From: a virus
DNA: 23,973 bases
Direction: 5' to 3' (one strand)
IMG/VR virus record: IMGVR_UViG_3300045966_000092
Span: 1-23,973 of that record
The translations under genes were made by a program, and so were the position numbers. Numbering within the stretch: the first letter of the stretch is position 1; the number at the start of each line of letters is the position of its first letter. Under the pieces are notes generated by a model. The model saw only the letters and a program-made list of their open reading frames with translations. It searched no databases and was not told where the DNA came from. Shown here piece after piece: positions 8,352 to 15,705 of the stretch.

Positions 8352-9205
8352 TTATCGGTTAACCTGCATCGCCTCGTTGTATTCGGCTTGCGAGCGCGCG
8401 TTCGCCTCTCTCTTGCGGATTACTTCTTCGACCGTCACAGCGTCCCAATACCACGCCGGCCATTCGCCGGCACGCGGCCCGAATACACAAGCGCCCGTCG
8501 CATCCTTCACGTGCCGTTCTTCGGAGAGTAGATTGATCAGCACGAGAGTATTGCCGGTAAGAGAGGCGGCCGGACAATCTTCCGTTTCGGGTTCGTCGTC
8601 GAGAAAAAACGTGGTTCCCTTGCCGGTACGAAAAACAGGCTCCCATCGATAAGCATTACGCTCGCGATCCGGAAAATACTTCGGGCAATTTCTGACCAGG
8701 TGCCACTCTGCCTCTAGGCAACTAGGGCAACCGTAGTCAGCTCGTCCGTAGCTTTCGCTTCTGATGAAGAGGCTTGCGGTTCTGAGGCTTTTTTTTGGCT
8801 CTCATCCAACCCGGAAGTCTTTTGACATTCCTCGTAGATCTCATCGATGAATTCATCCAGCTTGGCAGATCCGGAATTGATGAGAGAGTCCGCAGTCGCG
8901 TCTTCACCGTCGATCTCGAGCCCTGCGATGGAAACTAATCCGGCACGGATATAGGCGGGTTTCAGATGAAGATCGTTGATGATGCTGAGCTCGTGGAGCA
9001 GCACCGATTTGCGCAGCATTTCGGCCGGCGCGGCATCTTTGGGAATCGCCTCGTATTGCTCCCATAGCTGCGAGTACTTCGTGCGCGCCTCGATCAGCGG
9101 GAGATCCCGCTTTGCGCGTTGAATGCGGTTCAACACACGAATCGTAAACGAAACACCGTCGAGAACTTTGGAGTGTACGGTTGTTTGAGAATCGAATGAA
9201 AGCAT
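8352..9205 (-). CDS. Tail assembly chaperone, -1 frameshifted long form (gpGT-like)
   Basis: Predicted 284-aa fusion product. The first 139 residues are those of the short chaperone; at the A-octamer the ribosome slips back one base and reads 145 more codons before a TAA at 8354-8352. The -1 frame has a TGA two codons before the run of A and then no stop at all to 8352, and its translation looks like protein (YGCPSC, NCPKYFPDRERNAYRWEP, WPAWYWDAVTVEEVI). Without the frameshift about 350 bases would be a gene-free gap in a very compact operon. In lambda, gpG and gpGT chaperone tape measure folding and tail tube assembly, and gpGT is about 279 aa. The T-like part holds C-x2-C and a third Cys, perhaps a metal site. 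The frameshift is inferred, but the evidence is strong. Confidence 0.88.
8714..9205 (-). CDS. Tail assembly chaperone, short form (gpG-like)
   Basis: The unshifted reading gives 163 aa, against 140 aa for lambda gpG. The N-terminal part is a compact alpha/beta region (VSFTIRVLNRIQRAKRDLPLIEAR) and residues 40-135 are mostly helical with an acidic end (LDEFIDEIYEECQ), as expected for this family. The tail after Q137-K138-K139 is a low-complexity Ser/Ala/Thr stretch ending TTVALVA, typical of a zero-frame tail that need not fold. The gene lies between the tail tube gene and the tape measure. The ATG at 9205 is 3 bases after the tube stop. The short form should be the abundant product and the long form the minor one. 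Confidence 0.88.
   Translation of the reverse strand: MLSFDSQTTVHSKVLDGVSFTIRVLNRIQRAKRDLPLIEARTKYSQLWEQYEAIPKDAAPAEMLRKSVLLHELSIINDLHLKPAYIRAGLVSIAGLEIDGEDATADSLINSGSAKLDEFIDEIYEECQKTSGLDESQKKASEPQASSSEAKATDELTTVALVA
8789..8797 (-). promoter_or_regulatory. Programmed -1 ribosomal frameshift slippery site
   Basis: Eight consecutive A residues on the minus strand, read in the zero frame as CAA AAA AAA GCC (residues Q137 K138 K139 A140). This contains a perfect X-XXY-YYZ heptamer, A AAA AAA, of the type used by dnaX and several phage tail chaperone genes. After slippage the next codon is AGC. A TGA in the -1 frame lies just upstream, so the -1 frame opens exactly here. No stimulatory stem-loop or upstream Shine-Dalgarno element could be settled by eye. 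Confidence 0.85.
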
Positions 9206-9208
9206 AAT

Positions 9209-10219
9209 TTATGTGAAGGCGAACTTCAGCTCATCCTTTGTCGTTCCGCCGGTCGCGTTAACCTGGCAGCCGTTGAACGCGATCGCTTTGCTGCGCTGCC
9301 CATCGTCCTGTTGCGCGGTTCCGAGCAGCACGTTCTTTAACGTAATGACGAGCCGTTGCCCGGCAGTAGTGCCAATCGTAAACTGGCAGTCGATCGGCAC
9401 CTTATCGATCGACTTCACTTTGAGCGCCGAGAAATTCGCATCGCCGACTTTATCGTAGATGTTGACATCGAATCTGATATCTCTCCGATCCTGTCCCGGC
9501 TGCCCGGCGTAATTGCCCGAGAAAATGACATCGGTCTGGAGATCCCGGTTCATGTTCGCAGTCAGGCGGAATGTTCGGATCTCGCCGACTGGCTGGCCAT
9601 CGAATATCGCTGTGCCGGCGAACACTGACAGCGGATTGCCGCTGGTAACGGGAGCCGCGGGCTCCGTAGGGAATGTACCCAGACCAGCTTTGGCGATCGA
9701 GTCCGCAGTAGGAAACTGATCGGTATCAAGCACCCATCGTGCCGGCCCCGAGAACTCCAGCGTTGCGAATGTGCCGCCGGCCGCAGCATCGAAAATCATT
9801 TGATTGCAGACCGCGCCATGCGCCACATACTGCGATGCAGTGCCCGGCTTCCAGTAGCTATAGAGCGACACCGACGGCTGCAGGTCGTCGAGCTCATAGG
9901 TCACCGATGTGGAGGCTACGATTGCCGCGGCTTTGCCGAATGCGGCCACGAGCAGCGGCCCGATATCCGGCTCGACGCCCGGAGATCCGTTAGGCGCAAG
10001 CGACATGCTTGTGCTCCATGTCGCGGTTCTCAGACCAGGAATCCCGACGGTCGCGCTGAGTGAGCCGTTCTTATCCGGCCGCTGTTCCATCGCTTGATCG
10101 GGAATCGGCCCGAGGCGGATCATTTTGAATGCGTCGCTATTGGTAGGCACAACCGCCGTACCGTAGGTGACCTCGGGCACGACGTAACCGAGCTGATTTG
10201 CTGAATTGACTGCAGGCAC
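9209..10219 (-). CDS. Major tail tube protein (gpV-like)
   Basis: This 336-aa, beta-rich protein precedes the chaperone, the usual position of the tail tube gene in siphoviruses. The opening (LGYVVPEVTYGTAVVPTNSD) is the phrase typical of phage tail tube proteins, and the body alternates strands with Gly/Ser/Thr-rich loops (GIPGLRTATWSTSMSLAPNG; IFDGQPVGEIRTFRLTANMN). It should polymerise into the hexameric-ring tube through which DNA passes. It is longer than lambda gpV (246 aa); the extra length is consistent with an added surface domain, which is an inference. The start is GTG at 10219, backed by a strong GAGGAG 8 bases upstream that overlaps the end of the preceding gene. High expression is expected. 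Confidence 0.88.
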   Translation of the reverse strand: MPAVNSANQLGYVVPEVTYGTAVVPTNSDAFKMIRLGPIPDQAMEQRPDKNGSLSATVGIPGLRTATWSTSMSLAPNGSPGVEPDIGPLLVAAFGKAAAIVASTSVTYELDDLQPSVSLYSYWKPGTASQYVAHGAVCNQMIFDAAAGGTFATLEFSGPARWVLDTDQFPTADSIAKAGLGTFPTEPAAPVTSGNPLSVFAGTAIFDGQPVGEIRTFRLTANMNRDLQTDVIFSGNYAGQPGQDRRDIRFDVNIYDKVGDANFSALKVKSIDKVPIDCQFTIGTTAGQRLVITLKNVLLGTAQQDDGQRSKAIAFNGCQVNATGGTTKDELKFAFT

Positions 10220-10222
10220 TGG

Positions 10223-10588
10223 TTAATCTCCTCGCCCCGTTTCTTTTTTCCGCTCCGCGGCTTTTGCTGACTTCTCTCGCGCCGCTAAAAGTTTGGTTCT
10301 GTGATCGTCCGCAGCTTCAGTCGCCGCTTTCATCCTTGCCCGAATGTCGGAAGTAGCAACCGCTTTGCTGTCTGCCAGCACGTCGCGCGATGTCGGCGTT
10401 TTGTATTTCGAGAGTTCCTCGGGAGTGAATTTCAGCTTCTCGAAGTCTTCAGCCGGGAGCAGTTTAACTGCGCTGCGACCTGCGATCATGTCTTCTGCGG
10501 CTGTATCTGACAGTGTGATCGGTTCGCCAAACCACAAACGGCGCCCCCCTATTTCGACCTCGCGGCCGACGAATCGATATTCAGGCAT
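10223..10588 (-). CDS. Hypothetical protein between tail terminator and tail tube
   Basis: This 121-aa protein has no recognised function. It begins with a small beta domain (YRFVGREVEIGGRRLWFGEPITLSD) that resembles the short N-terminal module of other small phage structural proteins, then a highly charged helical tail rich in Lys, Glu and Ala (RKKETGRGD at the end). This beta-head/charged-tail design is like that of the protein coded at 15304-15666. It sits between the U-position and V-position genes, and its last codons contain the ribosome site of the tail tube gene. The ATG at 10588 has GAGG a few bases upstream. It may be a minor virion or assembly factor; that is only contextual. Confidence 0.75.
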   Translation of the reverse strand: MPEYRFVGREVEIGGRRLWFGEPITLSDTAAEDMIAGRSAVKLLPAEDFEKLKFTPEELSKYKTPTSRDVLADSKAVATSDIRARMKAATEAADDHRTKLLAAREKSAKAAERKKETGRGD

Positions 10589-10599
10589 GCTCGCCTCGC

Positions 10600-11157
10600 T
10601 TATTGGATGTGAACTTCAAAAACAAATTGGAATGGGACGTATTGCGCGTATCCGTCATCAACCTGAATAGTCAATTCAGGCGCACTGGAATACTGTCCGC
10701 TGTACGATACCGGGTCGCTTTGTGTCCACCACGTCAGAGTTTTATCGTGGATTGTTTGAAGCACTGCATTTTCAACGGCCTGTTTATAGATTTCCGTGTC
10801 GTTCTCGAAATCTCTAACGCCGCCCCGAAGTGTGAGATAAAAATCCAGATGTGCCCGGACATCCCCATGAAATGAGGAAAATAGGGATCTCTCTCCGAGC
10901 GGTTTCGTGACGCAGTCCGTCGTGTATTGACAGAGCCCCATCGGTTCGCGCGGAAACACGCTGAGATTCCACTCTGATGGATCCAACGCATGGCGAATAT
11001 AGTTAGTTGATGCCGGAGTCCAGTCGATCGTAATAGCGGGCAGTTCCGGCCGCGTCGCGATAATCTCTGCCCATCGCGCGTTGAATCCGGTCGTCGGGTC
11101 CGATATAGCGAGAAGCAATCTCCCGCTTACCAGTTCCGTAGGATTGATATCCGGCAT
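10600..11157 (-). CDS. Probable tail terminator / minor tail protein (gpU position)
   Basis: This 185-aa protein lies between the gpZ-like and tail tube genes, where lambda has U (131 aa), which caps the tube at its correct length. The sequence is mixed alpha/beta: ITIDWTPASTNYIRHAL, a central helix (HLDFYLTLRG) and a C-terminal beta strand pair (ELTIQVDDGYAQYVPFQFVFEVHIQ) of the kind expected in tail terminators. I see no diagnostic motif. The ATG at 11157 follows the preceding stop by 8 bases. Tail terminator is the best guess from order; another minor tail or completion protein is possible. Confidence 0.65.
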   Translation of the reverse strand: MPDINPTELVSGRLLLAISDPTTGFNARWAEIIATRPELPAITIDWTPASTNYIRHALDPSEWNLSVFPREPMGLCQYTTDCVTKPLGERSLFSSFHGDVRAHLDFYLTLRGGVRDFENDTEIYKQAVENAVLQTIHDKTLTWWTQSDPVSYSGQYSSAPELTIQVDDGYAQYVPFQFVFEVHIQ

Positions 11158-11165
11158 TCACTTTC

Positions 11166-11735
11166 TTACGCTGCCCGCCTCAAACCATCTCCGAAACGCC
11201 CGCCGCGTATCGACGATAGGAAAACAGTGGACTGGCCGAATCGCCCGCGGGTAACCTTGCCGAGCCCCATATCGGCGACATTCAGTCTGAACAATTGCTC
11301 TCCAGCTTTTGCCAGCGCTGCAAGATCTCGAGCGCTCCATCCAAACCAAGGCGCGCGCTTTTCATTCGCGCGCGCCTTGACTCGCTCCTTTGCAGACGTG
11401 ATATCCATCCGTGCCTGGCTTGCCGATACCGAACGAACCGTGAGGTTGTCCAGCATCGCTCCAGTCAATCGCAGGTTGCGCCGGTTGCCCGCGCCCGCGC
11501 GAGTCTTTCGAATCGCATAATGGCGCTTTAAGCCCGGCATCGCCGAGTCACTCGAACCGATACCGCGGGAGACGCGCTCTTTGATGAGATCCACTCCCAA
11601 TTGAGCGAGAGCGTACATCTGCTTCACGTCGAAGCTGATCTCGCCAAAGATGCGCAGCTTTGCCCCGGATGCCAGCCGGACGCGCTGTACTTTCTGTCCG
11701 GTCTTAAGATCGGTCTTGACGCTGATAACGACCAT
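11166..11735 (-). CDS. Minor tail protein Z-like (head-tail connection)
   Basis: This 189-aa basic protein is close in length to lambda gpZ (192 aa) and sits at the same position between FII and U. The segment GLKRHYAIRKTRAGAGNRRNLRLTG is cut here only for reference; its key features are a basic helix followed by LTGAMLDNLTVRSV, then ARANEKRAPWFGWSARDLAAL, all of which are typical of gpZ/HK97-gp10-type neck proteins. The start is taken at ATG 11735, which makes a TAATG overlap with the upstream stop; an upstream alternative at 11762 would overlap by 28 bases. In lambda, Z is needed so that DNA enters the tail and ejects properly. The family call is by motif and order. Confidence 0.78.
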   Translation of the reverse strand: MVVISVKTDLKTGQKVQRVRLASGAKLRIFGEISFDVKQMYALAQLGVDLIKERVSRGIGSSDSAMPGLKRHYAIRKTRAGAGNRRNLRLTGAMLDNLTVRSVSASQARMDITSAKERVKARANEKRAPWFGWSARDLAALAKAGEQLFRLNVADMGLGKVTRGRFGQSTVFLSSIRGGRFGDGLRRAA

Positions 11736-12142
11736 TACTTGACCCTCACATCGACTCGCCACAGCCCGTAATTGTGATCGAGGTCCGGATCTCCCCGAAC
11801 GACACAGAGCACGCCGTCAATCTCAACCTCGTCGTTCTTCTTCGGCACTACCGGCATATCGGCGGGATCGATCTCGAGTACTTTGTAAACGCCGGCATCC
11901 ATCTGCCAGGTTCGAATAACCGCCGTCACTTGGAACGATGCCGAGCCCGTCGGCGTATAGGTGAGTTCCTTCCCCAGCAGAGTCAGGAAATTTTGATTGG
12001 CACTGGCGATCAGCGCATCGAAATCAACGCCCGGCGGAGGCAATGTTCCCGGCGGCGGCGGAAACGGTACGAGCGCGACGTTGCCGTGATAGGGCGCATC
12101 GTAGTGCCGACCCTCGTAGTAGCGGGCGTCTTTGTAGCTCAT
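11735..12142 (-). CDS. Head-tail joining protein (gpFII-like)
   Basis: This 135-aa protein resembles lambda gpFII (117 aa), the protein that forms the tail-binding face of the filled head. The body from FDALIASANQNFLTLLGKE through TYTPTGS and a run of beta strands (FQVTAVIRTW, KKNDEVEIDGVLCVV, YGLWRVDVRV) follows the pattern of the family: an N-terminal helix with a Leu-Gly turn, then a small beta barrel. An N-terminal Pro-rich segment of about 35 residues (FPPPPGTLPPPG) is extra. The ATG at 12142 forms an ATGA overlap with the end of the 548-aa gene, and its own stop overlaps the next ATG, so all three are coupled. Confidence 0.78.
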   Translation of the reverse strand: MSYKDARYYEGRHYDAPYHGNVALVPFPPPPGTLPPPGVDFDALIASANQNFLTLLGKELTYTPTGSASFQVTAVIRTWQMDAGVYKVLEIDPADMPVVPKKNDEVEIDGVLCVVRGDPDLDHNYGLWRVDVRVK

Positions 12143-13785
12143 GTTTTGTCGTACACGATAGCGGTGCGATTGCCGTCTTCATCGACTGTCGCGGTGATAC
12201 GATTCTTAGTGCCCGCGGGATTCGTGAAAATGTTGGTTGGAGTCTGAGCCCCATTCAGTAATCCGCCCGCTTCACCGAGAATCACGCGGGTAGCTTCCCT
12301 CACAGTCCAGCCCGTCTCGATGCCATCAGGCAAATCGAGATGCGCGGTCGCGATCTCCTGCGGTGTTGGAATGTCCGCAGCGGTCGCGGGGTTCGTTGGG
12401 ATCGAATTCACCCTTGCCAGAATCTGTGCAATTTCCGGATCGAGCAGATCATTTACTATCGCGAGCGCCGCAGCGGTAGCTAGCCCGGATTGAATTTCGG
12501 ATACCGCATCAGGCGTGATGGATGATGCATTTACGGAGTTCGCCACGAGCGCCATGGCGCCACCGGCGACAGCCGGGCTCGCCGGGATTAGGTCCGTCTT
12601 TGCCTTGATCTGCGCTACCTGCGGATCGATCAGGTTATCAATTGTGTCAAGCTTGCCGTTTACGGTCGTAAACGACGCTGCGATGTCGGAGGCATCCGCG
12701 GGATCCGCCGGCAGATTGTCTGTCTTCAGCTTGATCGCGGGAATCAAGTTCATGTTCGTGTTGATTCCGTCGACCGATGTTTGCGTAGCGCGTGACCCTA
12801 CGGTCGCGTTCAGGTAAGTGCCCACCTTCTCGCCGGCACTCCCGACCGGATACGCTCCTGGCACGACGGTGCTCCACACGTCGCCTTTTGAGGTTGCCGT
12901 CAATGCGGCTCCGGCAGTGCCTACCGTGTTGTGCCCGGCGAGCAATTCATCCCAGACTGCATCGGCGATTTCCGCCGGTGTCGCGCCGCCTTCTCCAGCG
13001 CCAACAGGCGCCTGCTCGAGAGCGTTCACTGTGAATCGGTAAACGGCGCCGTCTATCTCTAGCGTTGTATTCAACCGTTGCGACACGATATTGATTGCGT
13101 CGACTGTCGAGGATGTCGCGAGACCAGCCTGAAATTCCGTTACAGCCGACGTCGCTACCGTGGTGGAATTGATTGCATCGGTAGCAAGCGTGAAGTTTGC
13201 CTTATCGGTCAGAGCGCGAGCCGCAGTGCTCCACACCTTATCGGCGGCAGCTTGCGCAAAGTCCGCGGCAGCCTGAATCGTGGAGTCCACTTTCCCGGCG
13301 GTCGTGAATGTCAATTGATCCGTTTTTGTCTTGATCGCCGTAACTTCCGTATCGACAAAATCATCGACAGCCGTGATCATGGCTGCGAGGTTGCCGGCCG
13401 TTTGCACTGTGCCGCTGACTTCCGCGGTATCGACTTGCAGCTTGTCGGATCCGGATACGAGCGAGTCGTACGCATTCGCGGTGAGCACAATGCAACGAAG
13501 TTTTACGGGTAGTGCGCCGGCCATATGGACGTTGAGCTCGAGCGGCCCGAGCGTATCGGTATCGGTCGCGTCGAGCACTGCGTAATACCGCCCGCTCGCG
13601 ATATGGGTTGCGCCGCCGCTCGCCTTGTTCGATTCCGTCGTGCCGCCGCTCTTCCAGAGCTTGATGTCGGTGTTCGCGATCGAGAGCGCGGTCTCGGCCG
13701 TTTTGCCGTCCGTGTCGTCGATGAACGGCCCGAGCAACACTTCCTGCGAAGCCGTCGATTGCTTCAGTGGAAATAACCCGATCAT
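12139..13785 (-). CDS. Repeat-rich fibre-like structural protein
   Basis: This 548-aa protein is Ala/Thr/Ser-rich and has few aromatics. The N-terminal 115 residues form a beta domain (SGRYYAVLDATDTDTLGPLEL, then GALPVK), a module I have seen at the head of phage fibre or decoration proteins. The rest holds imperfect repeats: IKTKTDQL (151-158), IKLKTDNLPADPA (351-363), IKAKTDLIPASPA (393-405) and ILARVNSIPTNPA (455-467), and AVTEFQAGLATSS (214-226) against AVSEIQSGLATAA (427-439). Such spaced hydrophobic repeats suggest a trimeric coiled-coil shaft. A C-terminal cap follows (RITATVDEDGNRTAIVYDKT). It starts by ATGA overlap with the beta-helix gene. Lambda has nothing here. A head fibre, neck whisker or decoration protein would fit; the role is not proved. 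Confidence 0.7.
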   Translation of the reverse strand: MIGLFPLKQSTASQEVLLGPFIDDTDGKTAETALSIANTDIKLWKSGGTTESNKASGGATHIASGRYYAVLDATDTDTLGPLELNVHMAGALPVKLRCIVLTANAYDSLVSGSDKLQVDTAEVSGTVQTAGNLAAMITAVDDFVDTEVTAIKTKTDQLTFTTAGKVDSTIQAAADFAQAAADKVWSTAARALTDKANFTLATDAINSTTVATSAVTEFQAGLATSSTVDAINIVSQRLNTTLEIDGAVYRFTVNALEQAPVGAGEGGATPAEIADAVWDELLAGHNTVGTAGAALTATSKGDVWSTVVPGAYPVGSAGEKVGTYLNATVGSRATQTSVDGINTNMNLIPAIKLKTDNLPADPADASDIAASFTTVNGKLDTIDNLIDPQVAQIKAKTDLIPASPAVAGGAMALVANSVNASSITPDAVSEIQSGLATAAALAIVNDLLDPEIAQILARVNSIPTNPATAADIPTPQEIATAHLDLPDGIETGWTVREATRVILGEAGGLLNGAQTPTNIFTNPAGTKNRITATVDEDGNRTAIVYDKT

Positions 13786-14798
13786 GAAATCGCCTGTTGC
13801 CTAAGATGATAGAGAGCGACCGGAATCGGAACGCCAGCAAAGAGTTCGTCCGCCCCTATGTCCCACGTTCCGCTGCGCGCCTGCCCGTCGATATCGGTAT
13901 TAAAGTTCAACGGCGCCGATTCGCCACTCGTGTCTGTACCCACATTCAACAGAGCGCTACCGGCAACCAAGTGCAGATTCTCACTGCCAGCCGTTACGTT
14001 TTGAAAGTTGGCAGTACTATAAGCGATACCAGTCAGCCCCACACTACCCGTGGCATCCGAAGACGCGCATGTCGTAAGGGTCATTGTCCCGGCGCTCGCG
14101 TACGCCTGTGCCGCCGTGGCGTAACAGTTCTTGGCAACTCCAGTACCGCCGCTATTAACACGAAATCCCCGGTAGTTTCCATTCAGGGTAGAACTGTATA
14201 ACGCTACTGTGTTTCCAGTCCCGATAAACACCGCAGCATTGGAGGGCACTGCGTTACCACCCAAACCGTAAATAACGCAATTCCACGCGTAGATAATGCG
14301 GTTGGTCGCATTGGACAGCAACCCCACTTCAATAAATGACGAATTGCCACTCTGCCTCAGAATGCAATTGCTCACGATCAAAGCGTTCGCCACACTGGCC
14401 GTTGTTCCCTGGATGCTCGCTTGGTTGTTTGCATTCGTTGCCGTCTTTATTACCTGCAGGCCATCGATAGTCGCGTAGTCCGTGGCGATGCTGATAACGG
14501 ATGCGTTCGCCGCAGATACAAGATACTTCGAAGTGTCCCAGACTCCGGCATGCCGAAATGATCCGACTGCCTTGATCGTGAGCAGATTAGTTGCGGTCGT
14601 AGTAACTCCGGAAACCGTGACCGACGAGGTATCTGCCGTGCCGTCAGTTTCACAGATAAATTCATAGGCATCCGTTAACGTCGCGGGCAGTGCGGCCTCA
14701 GCCGCGTTGATGCTCACATAGGCTGCATTGGGTCCAGTCAGAGCATTGCTCGTACCGTTGCCACCGTTCGACGCTGGATTTATGTAACGAGTGAGCAC
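13782..14798 (-). CDS. Right-handed beta-helix protein
   Basis: This 338-aa protein has the look of a parallel beta-helix: repeated short strands with Asn/Thr/Gly turns (SVISIATDYATIDGLQVIK; ANALIVSNCILRQSGNSS; IIYAWNCVIYGLGGNAVPS; VALYSSTLNGNYRGFRVNS). The end carries DIDGQARSGTWDIGADE, a motif common at the close of pectate-lyase-like and adhesin beta-helices. In phages such domains often bind or cut surface polysaccharide. No catalytic residues can be assigned. I chose GTG at 14798, giving a 19-base overlap with the upstream gene; GTG at 14849 would overlap by 70. The gene is coupled (ATGA) to the 548-aa fibre-like gene, suggesting the two proteins work together on the virion surface. Confidence 0.75.
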   Translation of the reverse strand: MLTRYINPASNGGNGTSNALTGPNAAYVSINAAEAALPATLTDAYEFICETDGTADTSSVTVSGVTTTATNLLTIKAVGSFRHAGVWDTSKYLVSAANASVISIATDYATIDGLQVIKTATNANNQASIQGTTASVANALIVSNCILRQSGNSSFIEVGLLSNATNRIIYAWNCVIYGLGGNAVPSNAAVFIGTGNTVALYSSTLNGNYRGFRVNSGGTGVAKNCYATAAQAYASAGTMTLTTCASSDATGSVGLTGIAYSTANFQNVTAGSENLHLVAGSALLNVGTDTSGESAPLNFNTDIDGQARSGTWDIGADELFAGVPIPVALYHLRQQAIS

Positions 14799-15259
14799 GC
14801 GCTTTGATTGCCCTGCTTGCTTCGCATCCAGTCGCAGGCTTGCGACCACGGAATGACGAAATCTCCGGTCACCTGCGCGCCATACGCCGCATTGATCGCG
14901 GCGTTATCGTCGGCATCGAGCGTCGGCCCGGAGGCAAACCCTACCCAACGATGTCCGGTGAAATAGTTTTTGATATCGTTGGGTACATTTTGTTGCCTGA
15001 GCAGCCATGCCCTTTTAGTCTGCACGCTGCCGCCTGTCGTTACCGTGTCCATCAGAAATGAGCACTGTGCCTTTGTGATGTTCCAGACGCGCACTGAATA
15101 GAACGGTGCTGCCGGCGGTAACGTAGGACAGCGCAGACGCCATACGCCGGTACTCGGCGACTGAATCCAGCCGTCCTGAATATCGACGATGTCGAACTGA
15201 TTGTAATCGCGCCCTGCATCCGATCCGTCGTAGATCGAGAAAATTACGTTATTGGTCAT
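14780..15259 (-). CDS. Hypothetical structural protein
   Basis: This 159-aa protein is not recognised. It opens IFSIYDGSDAGRDYNQFDIVDIQDGW, a compact beta module with an acidic loop, and is mostly beta with several Trp (WRLRCPTLPP, VRVWNITKAQCSF, HRWVGFASG). No signal or membrane segment is seen. The start is taken at ATG 15259 because the hydrophobic beta module begins directly after it. A TTG at 15307 in the same frame would add 16 residues and overlap the previous stop; AGGAAGG lies about 18 bases before the ATG, too far for a good ribosome site, so the start is uncertain. By position it is a head-associated protein or a partner of the beta-helix protein. Confidence 0.72.
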   Translation of the reverse strand: MTNNVIFSIYDGSDAGRDYNQFDIVDIQDGWIQSPSTGVWRLRCPTLPPAAPFYSVRVWNITKAQCSFLMDTVTTGGSVQTKRAWLLRQQNVPNDIKNYFTGHRWVGFASGPTLDADDNAAINAAYGAQVTGDFVIPWSQACDWMRSKQGNQSACSLVT

Positions 15260-15303
15260 AATGTGCCAGCGGGCAAATCCTTCCTGAAATTGCCCGCTGT
15301 TCG

Positions 15304-15666
15304 TCAACGCCGGGCTTCGCGCTTTGGCTCTTCCTTGGCAGTCTCTGGTGCGCTCTCTTTTGCTGGTTCTACCGGCTTGCCTGTAACTGGCTTGGACGGA
15401 TCCGCCGCCAGATACTTCCGCGCTTCTTCAGGCAATACGGTGTTCTCGGACAGCTCCTCGATTCCGAGATGCACGCGATTTGCGACGCCCTTGGGCGGCT
15501 CGAGAAATGCGCCCGGGTCGCTTTTGGGTTTGCCCGGCTCTTCCGCCACGCCGCTATCGACCAGTCGCTTTGCCTGATCCTCATCCGGCAAATCGAACGT
15601 CTCGCCCGCCACGACTTCTTTATCGCCGACGCCTTGAACGACGCCGGTTTTCAGTACGAGTTTCAT
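15304..15666 (-). CDS. Small acidic/basic-tailed protein in FI position
   Basis: This 120-aa protein directly follows the major capsid gene, the place of lambda FI (132 aa), a DNA packaging helper. The N-terminal 45 residues form a beta/helix module (LVLKTGVVQGVGDKEVVAGETFDLPDED is its start region; then QAKRLVDSGVAEE). The rest is low-complexity Pro, Lys, Glu and Ala (KPVTGKPVEPAKESAPE), probably disordered. Sequence likeness to FI itself is not evident; the shared features are position, size and charged low-complexity make-up. The ATG at 15666 has an excellent AAGGAG at 15676-15681, 9 bases upstream, suggesting strong translation. Confidence 0.75.
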   Translation of the reverse strand: MKLVLKTGVVQGVGDKEVVAGETFDLPDEDQAKRLVDSGVAEEPGKPKSDPGAFLEPPKGVANRVHLGIEELSENTVLPEEARKYLAADPSKPVTGKPVEPAKESAPETAKEEPKREARR

Positions 15667-15705
15667 GGATTGAATCTCCTTTTCTGTTAGACGCAGATGG
15701 ACGGC

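Noticed and set aside
8359-8646. 95-codon minus-strand frame and the 63-codon frame 8352-8543 as separate genes
   Set aside because: The first is Arg/Ser-rich noise in another frame. The second is merely the end of the -1 frameshift extension with an internal GTG.
8789-8796. A8 run as a sequencing error that splits one gene
   Set aside because: The zero-frame product, the -1 opening exactly at the run, and the lambda G/GT sizes fit programmed frameshifting better; an error cannot be fully excluded without reads.
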